This document shows, piece by piece, positions 23,831 through 35,800 of a stretch of 64,000 nucleotides of DNA. The notes under the pieces were generated by a model that ran no database searches, was not told where the DNA came from, and worked only from the letters and a program-made list of their open reading frames with translations. Both the position numbers and the translations under genes were made by a program. Source of the DNA: Paraescarpia echinospica (taxonomy: Eukaryota; Annelida; Polychaeta; Sabellida; Siboglinidae). Position 1 is the first letter of the stretch; each line of letters begins with the position of its first letter. Where the stretch lies: contig CM034544.1 of assembly GCA_020002185.1 (NCBI GenBank), forward strand, positions 38,108,868 to 38,172,867, read 5' to 3'.

Positions 23831-24860
23831 CAAAACATTTTTGTCTTATATTCACATTCGTAATTTTCTCGATGTCATATATAGCCACATTACAGATTTC
23901 TCTTGTACGAAACCTCGGACAAAGTCACTGCTGTTCATGGTTTGGGTGCACATGCTATGTGGGCTTTCGTCAAAGATGTGAAATCTCTGATCATGCCAAT
24001 GAAGGAGATGCGCAACACTTTCTCTGATACCAGTGTATATCTGCTACTTCTTGACACACGTCTTGTGGCAGAGGAAGAAGTGTTTGGTTCCGTCAGCAAG
24101 ATGGAGAAACGTGGAAAAGACTAGCTCAAACAGTTCTTCAAGAAACATTTGGTGAACTGCACAAACAGTTAACGAAATAATCACCTGACAAATACGTGTC
24201 GCTGACCTCAATGATTTCTTCCAATATGAGAATCACTCATTTTCCCTCGTCACTGTTAGACTACGGCAACATAAGGCTCGGTAAAAAGTCTTACCTGTTT
24301 CAATGCCTAGAATACCTGATGCTCAATGATAGTGTCTGCTCCATGAGGGAAACTCAAATGATCATAATTGACGCCGCAGTTCTTACTAACATACTCAAGC
24401 ATCTTATGTGAAGAGGAGAACATCAGGATGCTGTTGCATGCAGCAGATTATGTCATGCAAGGAACACAGAAGATTACCATATTACTCAGGGGGCTTATCC
24501 TAAAAAAACACCTCGATTTTTCACATCTTTCTGCAAGCACCATTTTGGATAAGCGTTATATATAGCCATGACATTTCATTGTTTCCCTGGAGCCAAGCTG
24601 AGCTCCCGCTGTGGCGGCCATATTGGACAAATTCAATATGGCCGACGTCCAGAGATAGGCTGTGTAATAACTTGAGAACCTCCAGGTCGATGTCACATAA
24701 TAAAATCACATTCAAGGCTTTTTGGGCTTAAAATAAAACAATTTTGACCATTAGATCACTGTTATCCAGATTCTATCAAGATATCGATATATACCTTTTC
24801 GTGTCTACACGCGGTGAAGGAAAGGTTCCACCAACACACTGTCTAGTCCCCGGTGCTAAA
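23831..24860. other. Unassigned degenerate coding-like stretch
   Basis: Short + strand ORFs at 23903-24124 and 24368-24565 have protein-like composition but no domain recognised. They could be decayed N-terminal parts of the CXC-tailed pseudogene downstream, or unrelated. A hairpin (10-bp arms GGCCATATTG at 24616-24625 and its complement at 24634-24643, 8-nt loop) lies here. Confidence 0.3.
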
Positions 24861-24865
24861 GTGAT

Positions 24866-25338
24866 AAGATGATGTATGGGTATCACATGTTGCGGGAGTG
24901 TTGGGAAAAGGATCAGCTGAAAAATGGTGATGTGGTCACATGGGTGGGTTTCAACTCGCAACTCATGGATGAAGTGTCTATCAAGCCTCGGGCAGAAATC
25001 GGTATCCTCCCCTTATTTCTTGATAAGGCCGCCTCTCCGTCTATGATGAAGTATACTATGGAGATAGTGAAGGAAAATACCGAGTTCATCAAATCCGGTC
25101 AGACCCCTGTCCTTGGCGCCGATCAGCCTCTCTACGCCATATTGGCGTGGCAATTTCCCGACATCCTGGGCGAGGATAAGTTCATCATGCAGCTGAGAGC
25201 CTTACATATCGAGGACAAGTGCCAGCTGCTGATGGGCAAGATGCTACGAGGGTCGGGCTGGGACACTGCTCTAACTCAAGCGAACGCCCTCTCCTGTGAT
25301 CGCGCTCAGTCTGCTCTCAATGACCATCACATCAAGCG

Positions 25339-25389
<51 letters not shown>

Positions 25390-26890
25390 TCTCTCTTGAA
25401 GCGAAATGCATACACTCAGTATATGTTCAATGCGCAGGGGCCTCCCGGGTCGTTCGAGATGTGGATCGAAAGGCAATCCGCTGATGTTCAAGTATTGGTC
25501 GCTAGTGATCGAGCTTGAGCTATTGATGTACCGTGCTTGTAACCAAACTTTTCCTTTCTCCCCGATCACGTCCGGACGCGGATATCCAGCGAGACAAGCG
25601 ACAAGCGACAGTGTTCTACATGGCTGCCGTTATCCACATGGTGCGTCCGACCAGAGCGGCAACATTCGCTGAGTATGTACATCTACACGTTGTGCCTTTT
25701 CTGAAAACTGACTTGACCGCCACGGTTGAACGCGTCGATGCAGTCTGGTACACCTACCCTGAATATAGCCTGAAATTACTGACACAGCAGCGACGTTCGA
25801 CAGGTGCGCATACACGAGTCGAACCAGATGGCGACGACTGCACTCTCATCCCCAAAACGGACTGGCAATCGTACTTGAAAAATGTGGAAAACAAAAAGGA
25901 GCTATTTTGTTTTATCAGTAAACAGCTGGTCAAGACTGACATGGATGGAAGATTCCTCCTCAGCACAGAGTTTGAGGTGGTGCTCTTCAACAAGCCGTTC
26001 CATGTGTCACCATTCCAGCCCTGCAACCACGCTGGGGCAGATACGCGTATCATCCTGCATCTAGCTCATGCTTCGTCTCAGGATCATGAGAAAGCATTCC
26101 TGCGCACTGTCGACAGTGACATCGTTGTTCTTGCCGTCGCTTTCTTTGAAAAACTTGACCTTTCAGAGCTTTGGATTGGCTTTGGTAGCGGCAAGAAATA
26201 CCAATATATCCCGGTGCACAGCATCCACTCCCAGCTCGGTCCATCAAAGTCGTTGGCTCTACCCCTCTTTCACGCATGCGATACGACCTCTTAGTTTCCC
26301 GGTTGCGGCAAGGAGATGGTGTGGGCTGCATGGAACAGTACACCAGGACTTACAGAGGCAATGATCTCGCTGACCGAATATCCGGTGTCCTTCACTCTGG
26401 AATATGTTCACATGCAACGAATCGAGCGATTCGTTGTGCTTATGTACAGCAAGACTTGTGGTTCTGCAACTGTCAACGATGCTGGGCATCATCTCTTCAC
26501 CGATGGCAGTCGTTCACTCGACAATATGCCCCCGACCCAGACCGCTTTTTTCGAGCAAGTAAGTATGTAAGTAAGTACATAATGTAATTCCAACAACACT
26601 GTTTTAGAATTATACATCCCGTTATTTAAAAGCAGCATTTTCAACATGCAAACAGTAATTAATCATGAGTGTTGGCGGAAAGGAAGTGAACAGAAGTGTA
26701 ATACTTATATATGCATGTCAAGACGTCCTTGTTCCAAGCCAGTTTCATCTGATAGCTGTCAACAACATGCCACCGGGCAATCCCTGTCTTTGATCAATGG
26801 GGATGGGAACAGGATGAATGCAGCAAGCAATGGCGCCTTTTCTGGACCACTCTCGCCGATGCAAGTAAAGCTTGTGCCCTGCACCTAAAT
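24866..26890 (+). pseudogene. Broken member of a repetitive CXC-tailed protein family
   Basis: Successive + strand frames read in the order of a large protein family that is repetitive in many invertebrate genomes, recognised from memory of its conserved phrases: GFNSQL and LPLFLDKAAS (about 24945-25030); HIEDKCQLLMGKM (about 25205-25250); FKYWSLVIELELLMYR (about 25490); then a long open part 25533-26294 with HAGADTRIILHLAHAS, VDSDIVVLAVAFFEKL and ELWIGFGSGKK. After a frameshift at about 26293 comes RIERFVVLMYSKTCGSATVNDA (26420-26480), and later WGWEQDE and WTTLADASKACAL (26800-26885). Breaks include a CT microsatellite at 25341, an in-frame stop near 25510 and the 26293 shift. The terminal Cys-rich CXC block expected next is missing. 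The family's function is unknown; its copy number suggests it travels with transposons. Confidence 0.7.
25341..25396. repeat. (CT)n microsatellite
   Basis: A CT dinucleotide tract with two CTAT interruptions lies inside the CXC-family pseudogene and disrupts its frame. Confidence 0.95.
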
Positions 26891-27384
26891 TCGATTTTAA
26901 ACTCGTCTGTGTAGCGATTCCCGCGGAAAATTTAAATTTAATGAGCTAGGAGATCACGTGGTATCGGGACGTCACTTATGACCCACACTCGCATCAGGCC
27001 GACCCTTTCCCGCTTTTGGGTCGAAACGAGCGTCAGAATGAGTTATTATGCAATATTCCGATGACATACAAACACTAGTCATCATAGAGGAACAAGCAGT
27101 TATCTTACCGTTCCACATGAATCCAATTTTATTTAAAACAATGAATGCGAATGGGCCCACAAGTCGACTAGGTTTCGCCGAGCTTGGGCTTGTTTTCAGA
27201 ATAATTATATCGAATGCAACCAACGAGAGATAATCTACACCAATAAACATACATAGCAAACATTTTATTGTATCCAGCTACAGAAAGTAACGTGTATAAT
27301 TTCATAATATCACTAGAATATCGATGAAGGAGGAGTTGTACAATTTATCATAACAACTTAAACCAGTCAGTGAATTTCTATCGG
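26891..27384. other. No gene recognised
   Basis: AT-rich sequence without exon signals or repeat homology that could be recognised; the short ORFs present are not protein-like. Confidence 0.5.
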
Positions 27385-27385
27385 T

Positions 27386-27468
27386 CCTGTTAGCTCATTT
27401 GGTAAAGGCTCATTGGCCTTTATTTTGCAATCGGGCGACGCCGGTTCAATCCCCACACCAAACCATTG
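27386..27468 (+). tRNA. tRNA-like sequence (degraded tRNA or SINE head)
   Basis: A good A box (TAGCTCATTTGG) and a good B box (GGTTCAATCCC) lie at tRNA-like spacing, followed by ACCAAACCA and T-runs that could terminate Pol III. The acceptor stem, T stem and anticodon arm do not pair well, so this is more likely a tRNA pseudogene or the head of a tRNA-derived SINE than a working tRNA. No anticodon is assigned. Confidence 0.4.
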
Positions 27469-27529
27469 ATTTTTTTACACTTTTTTTAGTTTATGCTTTC
27501 ACGAAGTAAAATAAACCAAATAATTTTTA

Positions 27530-27864
27530 TATTTTTAAACGTCACGGCTATAGGGGACGCAGTTTTAAAGATATCCTTACATTTGTATTAACGACCGACA
27601 TTAAACAAAATGGCGAATGTGAATGTCTGAGAAATCCAAAAGTAAACTATTTAAAATCCTTGACCTTTAAAATATATATATACACACAAAACCTATAACT
27701 CTACGTGACACCATTATTAAGATATTGAGAAATTGTATTTAGGGGCCATTTTATTAAATGGACGCCATTTCTAAACGCAGAAAAATCTGCAATGCCTCCA
27801 ATCTTTAGAAAGCTTCTTCTTTTCCTTTTTCTTCTTCCATTAATGACCAATGAAATATATACAT

Positions 27865-27955
<91 letters not shown>

Positions 27956-28090
27956 ATATATATATATATATATATATGCATATATATGCATATATATAGA
28001 ATATAATATATTACTTGTGTGTATTTGAATGCCCTTCAAAACTCGGCTGAGTGTCTCTATCAGAATTCCGTGTAATCTTTTCAGATGTAC
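27530..28090. repeat. Dispersed repeat R3, first copy
   Basis: Matches 28300-28740 in direct orientation. Shared blocks include 'ttgtattaacgaccgacat', 'gtctgagaaatccaaaagt', 'tctacgtgacac' and the part before the GT tract. The copies differ mainly in microsatellite length. Confidence 0.8.
27867..27954. repeat. (GT)n microsatellite followed by (AT)n
   Basis: About 44 GT repeats lead into an AT-rich stretch to about 28000. The shorter counterpart in the second R3 copy lies at 28612-28650. Confidence 0.97.
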
Positions 28091-28249
28091 TAAGGAACCA
28101 GCAGACATATTTGCCGGTTTAATAATCGGCGAATCCGAGCTGGGATTTGCTGATTATTAAACAGAAACGTCGGTCGTAGCAGTGACCGACCAGTGACAAG
28201 ACTTTTTTGTAAAAAGTGTGTGTGCAATATTGATATGTCTATATATTTT

Positions 28250-28740
28250 AAATGACGGATATTTCAAAATGGTGGATATCTGAAATTCAATTAATTCTGT
28301 TCGATAACATAATCGTTATGTGACGTAGTTTTTAAGATATCATTATACATTTGTATTAACGACCGACATCTTTTAAAATGCAGAATGTGAATGTCTGAGA
28401 AATCCAAAAGTAAACTATTTCAAATCCGTGACCCTTAAAATATACATCTAGACACAAAAACTATAACTCTACGTGACACAGTTATTAAGATATCGAGAAA
28501 TTGAATTTGGCGGCCATTTTGTTTAATGGCCGCCATTTAATGCCTGCAATCTTTAGAATGCTTCTTCTTATCCTTCTTCTTCCATTAATAACCAATGAAA
28601 TATATACATTATGTGTGTGTGTGTGTATATATATATGTATATATATATATACCTATTACTTTTGTGTATTTGGATGCCCTTCATAAGTCAGCTGAGCTTC
28701 TCTATCAGAATTCCGTGTAATCTTATCAGATGAACGAAGG
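28250..28740. repeat. Dispersed repeat R3, second copy
   Basis: Direct-orientation copy of 27530-28090. It contains a short inverted repeat, 'ggcggccatt' and 'aatggccgcc', near 28510-28537. Confidence 0.8.
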
Positions 28741-28938
28741 AACAGTCATACACATCGGTAGTAGCAACGACCAACGCGGGTGACATAGTTTATCGATGAT
28801 TGGCCGATGCCGCGAATGATTAACGACTTGACTACACTTTGACAACCGTTAATGTGTGGGGAGTTCCCTTTTGCGTACGCTAGCAACCAGCCACCAACGT
28901 GAAAACAGGAGTGGTCACATCCATGACAACTACGTCTT

Positions 28939-28945
28939 TATAAAG
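28939..28945 (+). promoter_or_regulatory. TATA box of the secreted Cys-rich gene
   Basis: TATAAAG lies about 29 bp upstream of a likely start region near 28968 and 82 bp upstream of the ATG at 29021. No other core promoter of this quality is seen nearby. Confidence 0.5.
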
Positions 28946-29020
28946 AACTGCGACACTACACCCATTCGTAAAACGGTGAGAGACCAAGAGAGACGCAGTC
29001 TATCGTCAACCTGAGATAAC

Positions 29021-32000
29021 ATGAGCGGTACACAGTTGGTAAGTTTCATAGCGTGGATAGGCGGAGTTAACGTAGAATTAGAGAGGTATACAATCGTCCA
29101 GATCTCGACTTTCAATTGTGCAACAATCGAACTGAGCGCAAGGCGCGATCAGGGTGAGGATAGGGAGTCGAGATCGGGGCGGTTGCAGACATTCTCAATT
29201 TTTTTAATCAGCCGTTTATGTAGCATTCGATCAATAACTTACACAACCAATTAAAAGACATACGCATTACGTTATTAGGGCAGCACAACATCTGTAAGAT
29301 CACTCAAGCAGGTCTCGTCTAAACAACTTTGCATTGTGTTTTGTTGCAACGAAAAACGTTTATAACCAGAAATTCATCAACATGTACGACTGACTGTCAC
29401 CTGTGCGTGTCAGCCATGTTGTAAGCTTGAAGGATTTTGTTGCTAAGAAATAGATCACGTTGTGGAGACCTCAAGTTGGACAGCAACACTACGTTCATTT
29501 TAGAAAAGAATTGTGTTGTACTATAACAAAACCAAAAATGCATTGGCTTTTGGCTCTACCCAGAGCAACGCTAGCTGTGGAGTACCATAAAGTAAAAATA
29601 ATGGTTACCTATGATCTAAAAATATCCTGCTTACCTTTGCACGTTAGTATATTGTATATAATTTGTTTGTAAAAATGTTGAAATAGTGTGATGTGTTGTG
29701 CTCATATCTTCATGTGACACTTGTTGTAGAATGCGTGTTTGGTCATTATGTTAATGGTAGTCAGGCAGCCAACAGGCCTTTTAATGTTGAACCTAGAAAT
29801 CGAGAATTAATTGTGTTTTTTAAAGGATTATTAACAAAAAGGGTGTCCAGAAACAGAACATATATATATTTATATATACTGTATATATATATATATATAT
29901 ATACTGTATATATATATATACTGTATATATATATACTGTATATATATATATACTGTATATATATATATTTATATATATATATATACACACACATGTTGTT
30001 AAAACATAGAAAGATACATGTATTTATACTGGCCAGGTTCGGAATACAATTTGTGTTCTATTGCAATGTAATATTCACTGTTTTACCCAAATTAGCTATA
30101 ATGGTTATGTTTCTGTAACAGGGAATAAATGTTTTGTTTTGCAACATAATATTACTGATATCAGCGTAAGTACGGTGACACTAACAATAGGCCTACATGG
30201 TGTTATTGATTTGTTAGTAAATTATTTGAAATCAGTACCTTTACGTGGCTATTTGTGATCGTTGTAGAATAAGTGTTTGGTCGTGCTGTTGGTGGCGGTG
30301 AGCGTGCAGTACAGCTGTGGTAAGTTTCTGTGGTGCGTCAGTTTTGAGTGTTTGCACTGAAGTGAACTAATTCTAGCAAAGGTGAGCGAACATCACGCCT
30401 GTAGTATGTAGTGAGTTAGTGAGGCACGTGTTGTTATGACATTAGTGGCCGCGACGTGGGCAGATTATAGCCAGCGAAGAATGAAGAGTCGAGTGTTTAT
30501 AGATACATCCCTCTTATTCTCCGTCTCCTTCGGATGAAGTTGGTGTTAGCTTACGTCCACTGGTGGTGGTTGAGTTCACGCATTACTGGAGAGGTAACCG
30601 CGCGTAAATGATGCAAACTAAATTCCTATTACATATATATATATATATATATGCAGATACGTGTACAATCTTTAGTTGTTACATATGCTATCTAGGTCCA
30701 CAGAATCAGTAATATGTGTGTAATATGTATGTACATGTGCTAGGTATATATGCACAAATGTGTTTGTATTTATGTATGGACGGTATATGTATGCATGTAT
30801 GAATATACTTGTCTATATTGGATATATATGACTTCATATTGTTTATGTTAACTCTTTTTGTTATACACACTGTATAGCGGGGTCAAAATAAACTTACTTG
30901 TTCTTCTTGTTCTTGTTCTTATGGAGTGACTACAGCGTCAGTTTCGGTCTGCTGCTTATTGCGATGTGCATTCTAATGTACGATAAGGTCATTGTGTCAG
31001 TTGTTGACTTATAAAGAACACCACATAGCTCTATGATTCAAATGTAGCAGTGTGGATCTGTCTAAAGTCCATTACTTACGACAGCCAACAGGATTTATAC
31101 AATAAATGCGTCCTTCGTTTTTGAGGTGCGCAAACATTAAATGATATAATAAGCTATAAAAATTAGTTTCGTTTACCGTTCGACGCATTCGCCTCTGTAC
31201 GACAAAGCACACAACATCCTTCCTTCAACTTTGGTAAAGGAACAACATCCGTTTTCACAGAGGTTACTTCATGAATATCTAGTATCATCAAGCAGATTAA
31301 CGCTATGCCGGGTGTGTCATTACAGGAGCAAAGTTTTACAACAACTGCACAACTACCTCGGAATGCGATTACGACAAAGGCTATTGCTACAAGTATGACC
31401 AGTGTGACAAAGGAACGTGTCTGTGCGAATATGGCTACTGGCAAGAACAAGGCAAGTGCTTGCCAAGTGAGTTATATGTTTTTTTGTGTTGAACTATTTC
31501 TTGTTAACTACCTATCCAACTATATATATATATATGCAGCATAGCTATACTGCATTCCCTTAGCTACTGCGCTTAGCCAATATGCCACTAGAATGCACTC
31601 ATTGTACTATATCCATCCATTGAATATATTCGAAACGGAAATATGTTGCACGTGCATGAAAGGAACTTAATTTTCTTCCCAGCAGCAAATAACTCTAAGT
31701 ATACACTGTATATCAGATTACCAGTGACACCGGTCTTCCATTGCACGTGTCAACAAAACCAGGCGTATTCGTGAAATTATAAAACACTAGTTGATGTCAG
31801 GAACTTGGGAGCTAATTGCGCCTGTGATAACCACATTAGCACAAGACATCCTTTCGATGTTGTTTGCAAAAAGTGTAACTTCCTTTTCAGACGTATCAAC
31901 TCCATCAGAATTTACATCACGAAGAATGCCTGTTAAGCCTTACATTGTGTCGTTTTTTAAAGAATGGATACTGCACTGCTCTGCTGGTGGACCTACTTGA

Positions 32001-32697
32001 ATATCATCTACTGCTACAGATGACACACAATATCATAGGGTAGTCTATCTCTGCATGTACCTCGTCAGCAATTGTCGACCTTCGTTCACCTCCTGTCAGG
32101 CAACGTAAAAAGTAAACAAATATTGACCTAGGCTCTACGTGATTTGGCACTGGATTACTTTTCCCGCGAACTCATAATCCTCTGCTACGGCAGCTTTATG
32201 ATCATCTTCATTTTCACTCTAGCTTTTCCACCAGCATTAAATTCCGTCGGTGGACGTGCAATTGATACAACTGCCTGCTCAATGGAAAGAACTATGCCAC
32301 TTTATCTGCGTGACCACCAATGATATTTTATTTATGCATAGTCTAAAAGGTAAAACCTGTTTATTAGAGTGAAATGCTGTAGACATTATAACCGTGGTCT
32401 TGGGGGATGTTTGTGTGATTTTTTAATTACTATGTTTTAATAGACTTTAATCACTAGTGCAGTGATTAGCCCCATACTCAACAGATATCGTATCAACGAA
32501 TTATTAGTATATGCCATCTCACTTATTTATTCGCAGTAAAGAAGATCGGTGATTACTGCACAAATGACACTGCTGCATGTAATCTTGTTGGAGTGTGTAG
32601 AGACAACGTTTGCACGTGCCGCTTTGCAGACCAGAAAGCATCTGAAAACAAAGAGTATTGTGGTCGTAAGTATATATGTATGTGCATATGTATATAT

Positions 32698-32755
<58 letters not shown>

Positions 32756-32815
32756 ACACACACACATATATATATGTGTGTGTGTGTGTATGTATATATA
32801 TACACATACACATAC

Positions 32816-32848
<33 letters not shown>

Positions 32849-35800
32849 AGTGCGTGCATGTGCGTGCGTGCATGTGCGTGCGTGCGTGAATGTGCGTGCT
32901 TGCATGTGCGTGTGTGCGCGCGTAGATAAAGCGTGTACATAATTTTATATGTGTATGCGTATTCCCAGGAATGAATATATGCGTGTATGCGTATATGTGT
33001 TGCATGGTATCTGTGTACGTGCGTCCGTACGTGGGATTTGTTTGGGTAGTTAACTAGCTAGACATGTATTTTAGAAATTGAGTGCACTAGATGGATGTAA
33101 GTATCATTTCCTGTTGATTTATAGGGAGGTATATAGGAATCTAGGTGTATAGTTGCGATAAGCCTTATTTGGTGTTAACGACATTTCCGGTCCAATCGAA
33201 CTTTTATAAAGATAATAATAATAATAATAATAACACACGTTTATTAGCAACTCAACTGAGTTGGATTCACAGTATACAATAAAATACAACTATACATTGG
33301 AACGTCATACAGTATTAATACACTGAAATGTCATACAGTATAAATACCATCCTTTTGCCCTTCATTCGTTATTGGCAGTTGTGTAATCCCCATGGTATAA
33401 AGGAGTTACGGTATCTGTTTGTTCGGGTTATTGGCAAAGGGTACACATTACTCTGTCTGATGTCATATTTGGTATGCCTTTTGTCAGGCAGCAAATAGTT
33501 TAATCTGTGTGTACTAACTTTAATCTTATTGAAATATTTTTGGCAAAGGCAGTCCCGTCTTGCTTCCAATGTCTCCAATTTAACATACTTGAGTATCTCA
33601 GCGTAACTTATTGCAGGAAAAATACACTTTAATGCTCTTTTTTGTATCATTTCAATACTGTCAGATAAATATTGTGGCAAGTTAGTGTGCCATACAGGGC
33701 ATGCATATTCTAAAACATGTCTCACAACACTGACATATATAGTGACCAGATCATTCTGGGTAATTCTTACTCGCTTTAACTGATACAACATGTACAATCG
33801 TTTCCCGGCCTTTTTCACAATATTTTCGACATGCTTATTCCATGTCAGATCCTGTGAAATTGTAACACCTAGAAGTTTGGCATGGTCTACTTGATCTAAA
33901 TCGTTTCCATCGATCGTTATATTCGGGATAGTGTTTCGAAAATTGCGGTCTTGTGCAAAACAGATGATCATCTCTTTTGATTTTCCTAAATTAATTTTCA
34001 TATCATTCTGTTCTGTCCACTTAGCGGCAACGTCAACCGATTCTTTTATAACAGATACACCCTTTCTGTCGCATACTTCGAACAGTGTACTGTCATCTAT
34101 ATATTTATATAAAGGAACAGGCGTTTCTAAATCATTTATGTAGACTAGAAAACATTTAGGTCCAGACAGTGTTCCTTGTGGTACTCCCCCATTGGGGTGA
34201 CCAGGATGCGAATATTCATTTCCTATTTTTACTTGTTGAGTTCTGTCCATTAAAAATGTTGCCATCCATCTTATAATATGTGAAGGCAAACCATACAACT
34301 GTAGCTTTTCTAGTAACAAATGATGATTAATAAGATCAAACGCTTTGCTAAAATCTAGCATTACAACACGGACATAAGAGTCCAATTTATCAGTCGCCTC
34401 ATACCATGTGTGTATCATTTCGACAAGAACGTCTGTTGTGGAAGTTCCACTAATTCCACCAAATTGCTTAGCATCAATTTCTCCTTCAATTGTGTCATCC
34501 ACCCATTTCATTATTATTATTGATTCAAACACCTTAGCAGCTACTGGAGTTAGTGAAATTGGTCTAATGTCTTTTTCAATCGACACAGGTGAGTTTCTTT
34601 TTGGTAAAGGTATTATGTTGGCCATTTTCCATTCCATAGGGAGTACACCTTCTCTTAGAGACTTGTTAAAGATAGCAGTTAATGGAGGAGCGAGGACGTT
34701 TGCTTGATTTCTTAACACCCACGCAGGAATGTTATCAGGCCCAGTAGCCTTGTTCACCTTAACATTCTGTAAAGCTTTAAAAGTAGTCATTAAATCGATG
34801 ACATACTGATCTGGCAGTTCCTCGTTTACTGTGAATATTGTGTGATCCTTATTTAAACGAGGTAAATGTTCACTTACATATACAAAAAACTCGTTCATTC
34901 TACTGGCTAGTAACGCGCAATCACCATTCGTTATTTTGTTAGCAAGACCTTGCATGAATGAATTGTCATTTGTTTTAAGTCCCATTATTTTGTTCATGTT
35001 TTTCCACCAATCGTGGGAACCTAATTCATTCAGTGCAGCAATTTGTGTTTGATAAAAATTGTACTTAAGTTTCGAAGCGGCGCGGTTAACCTTATTACGC
35101 AATAGTTTTGCTTGGTTCAAATCATCACTCATGTGAGCGCGCTGTCTTTTACGTACTAATGCTCTAAACCAGTCTGTAACCCATGGTTTATCAGCTGTGT
35201 GCCGCGTCACGACCTTAGTAGGGAAGCATATTTCCATGAGGTTGCAAATAACAGTTTTATAATATAAATACTGATCTGCACATGACTCCAGCCTAAATAG
35301 TGGTTCCCATTTAATGGCAGACAAAGCCATAGCGAATGCGGCTTTTTCATTTGGCCCCATACACCTTACGGTTAAACGTGTCACACACCCAGTGTCAACT
35401 AAACGGTTACATTTTGGTTTAAGCAACACCATGTTGTGGTCTGATGACCCAAGTTCTGAAATAGTAACAGGCGATGTATATACCCCCTCCATGTTCGTCC
35501 ATATTTTATCTAATATCGCCTGTCCACGTGTTACTACATTCACTACTTGGACAAATCTATAATGCGTTTTCATAAAGTTGTCATGCAACTGATTGAAATC
35601 CCCAGTTACAATCACACCACATTCTGGATGTCTGATGCGTAATATTATATTAAAAGGAGTAGGTTCAGTAACCGGCTGCTAATTCCTTCGCGTCATTTCA
35701 AAAAGTATAACTTAACAGCAAGTTTTCGTTGATCTGATAATACAGACAACGTCATAATCCAGTAATGAGTTATTGAAGATAACGAGTGTTATATATGAGT

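Noticed and set aside
27867..28000. Possible Z-DNA/recombination role of the GT/AT tract
   Set aside because: Ordinary microsatellite; nothing in the sequence supports a specific role.
27701..28108. 135-codon minus-strand ORF with His-Thr run
   Set aside because: Runs through a GT microsatellite and AT repeat; no coding signal outside it.
29860..29993. Hairpin-forming ncRNA in the AT/ACTGTA tract
   Set aside because: Any TA repeat is self-complementary; no asymmetry, loop conservation or processing signal seen.
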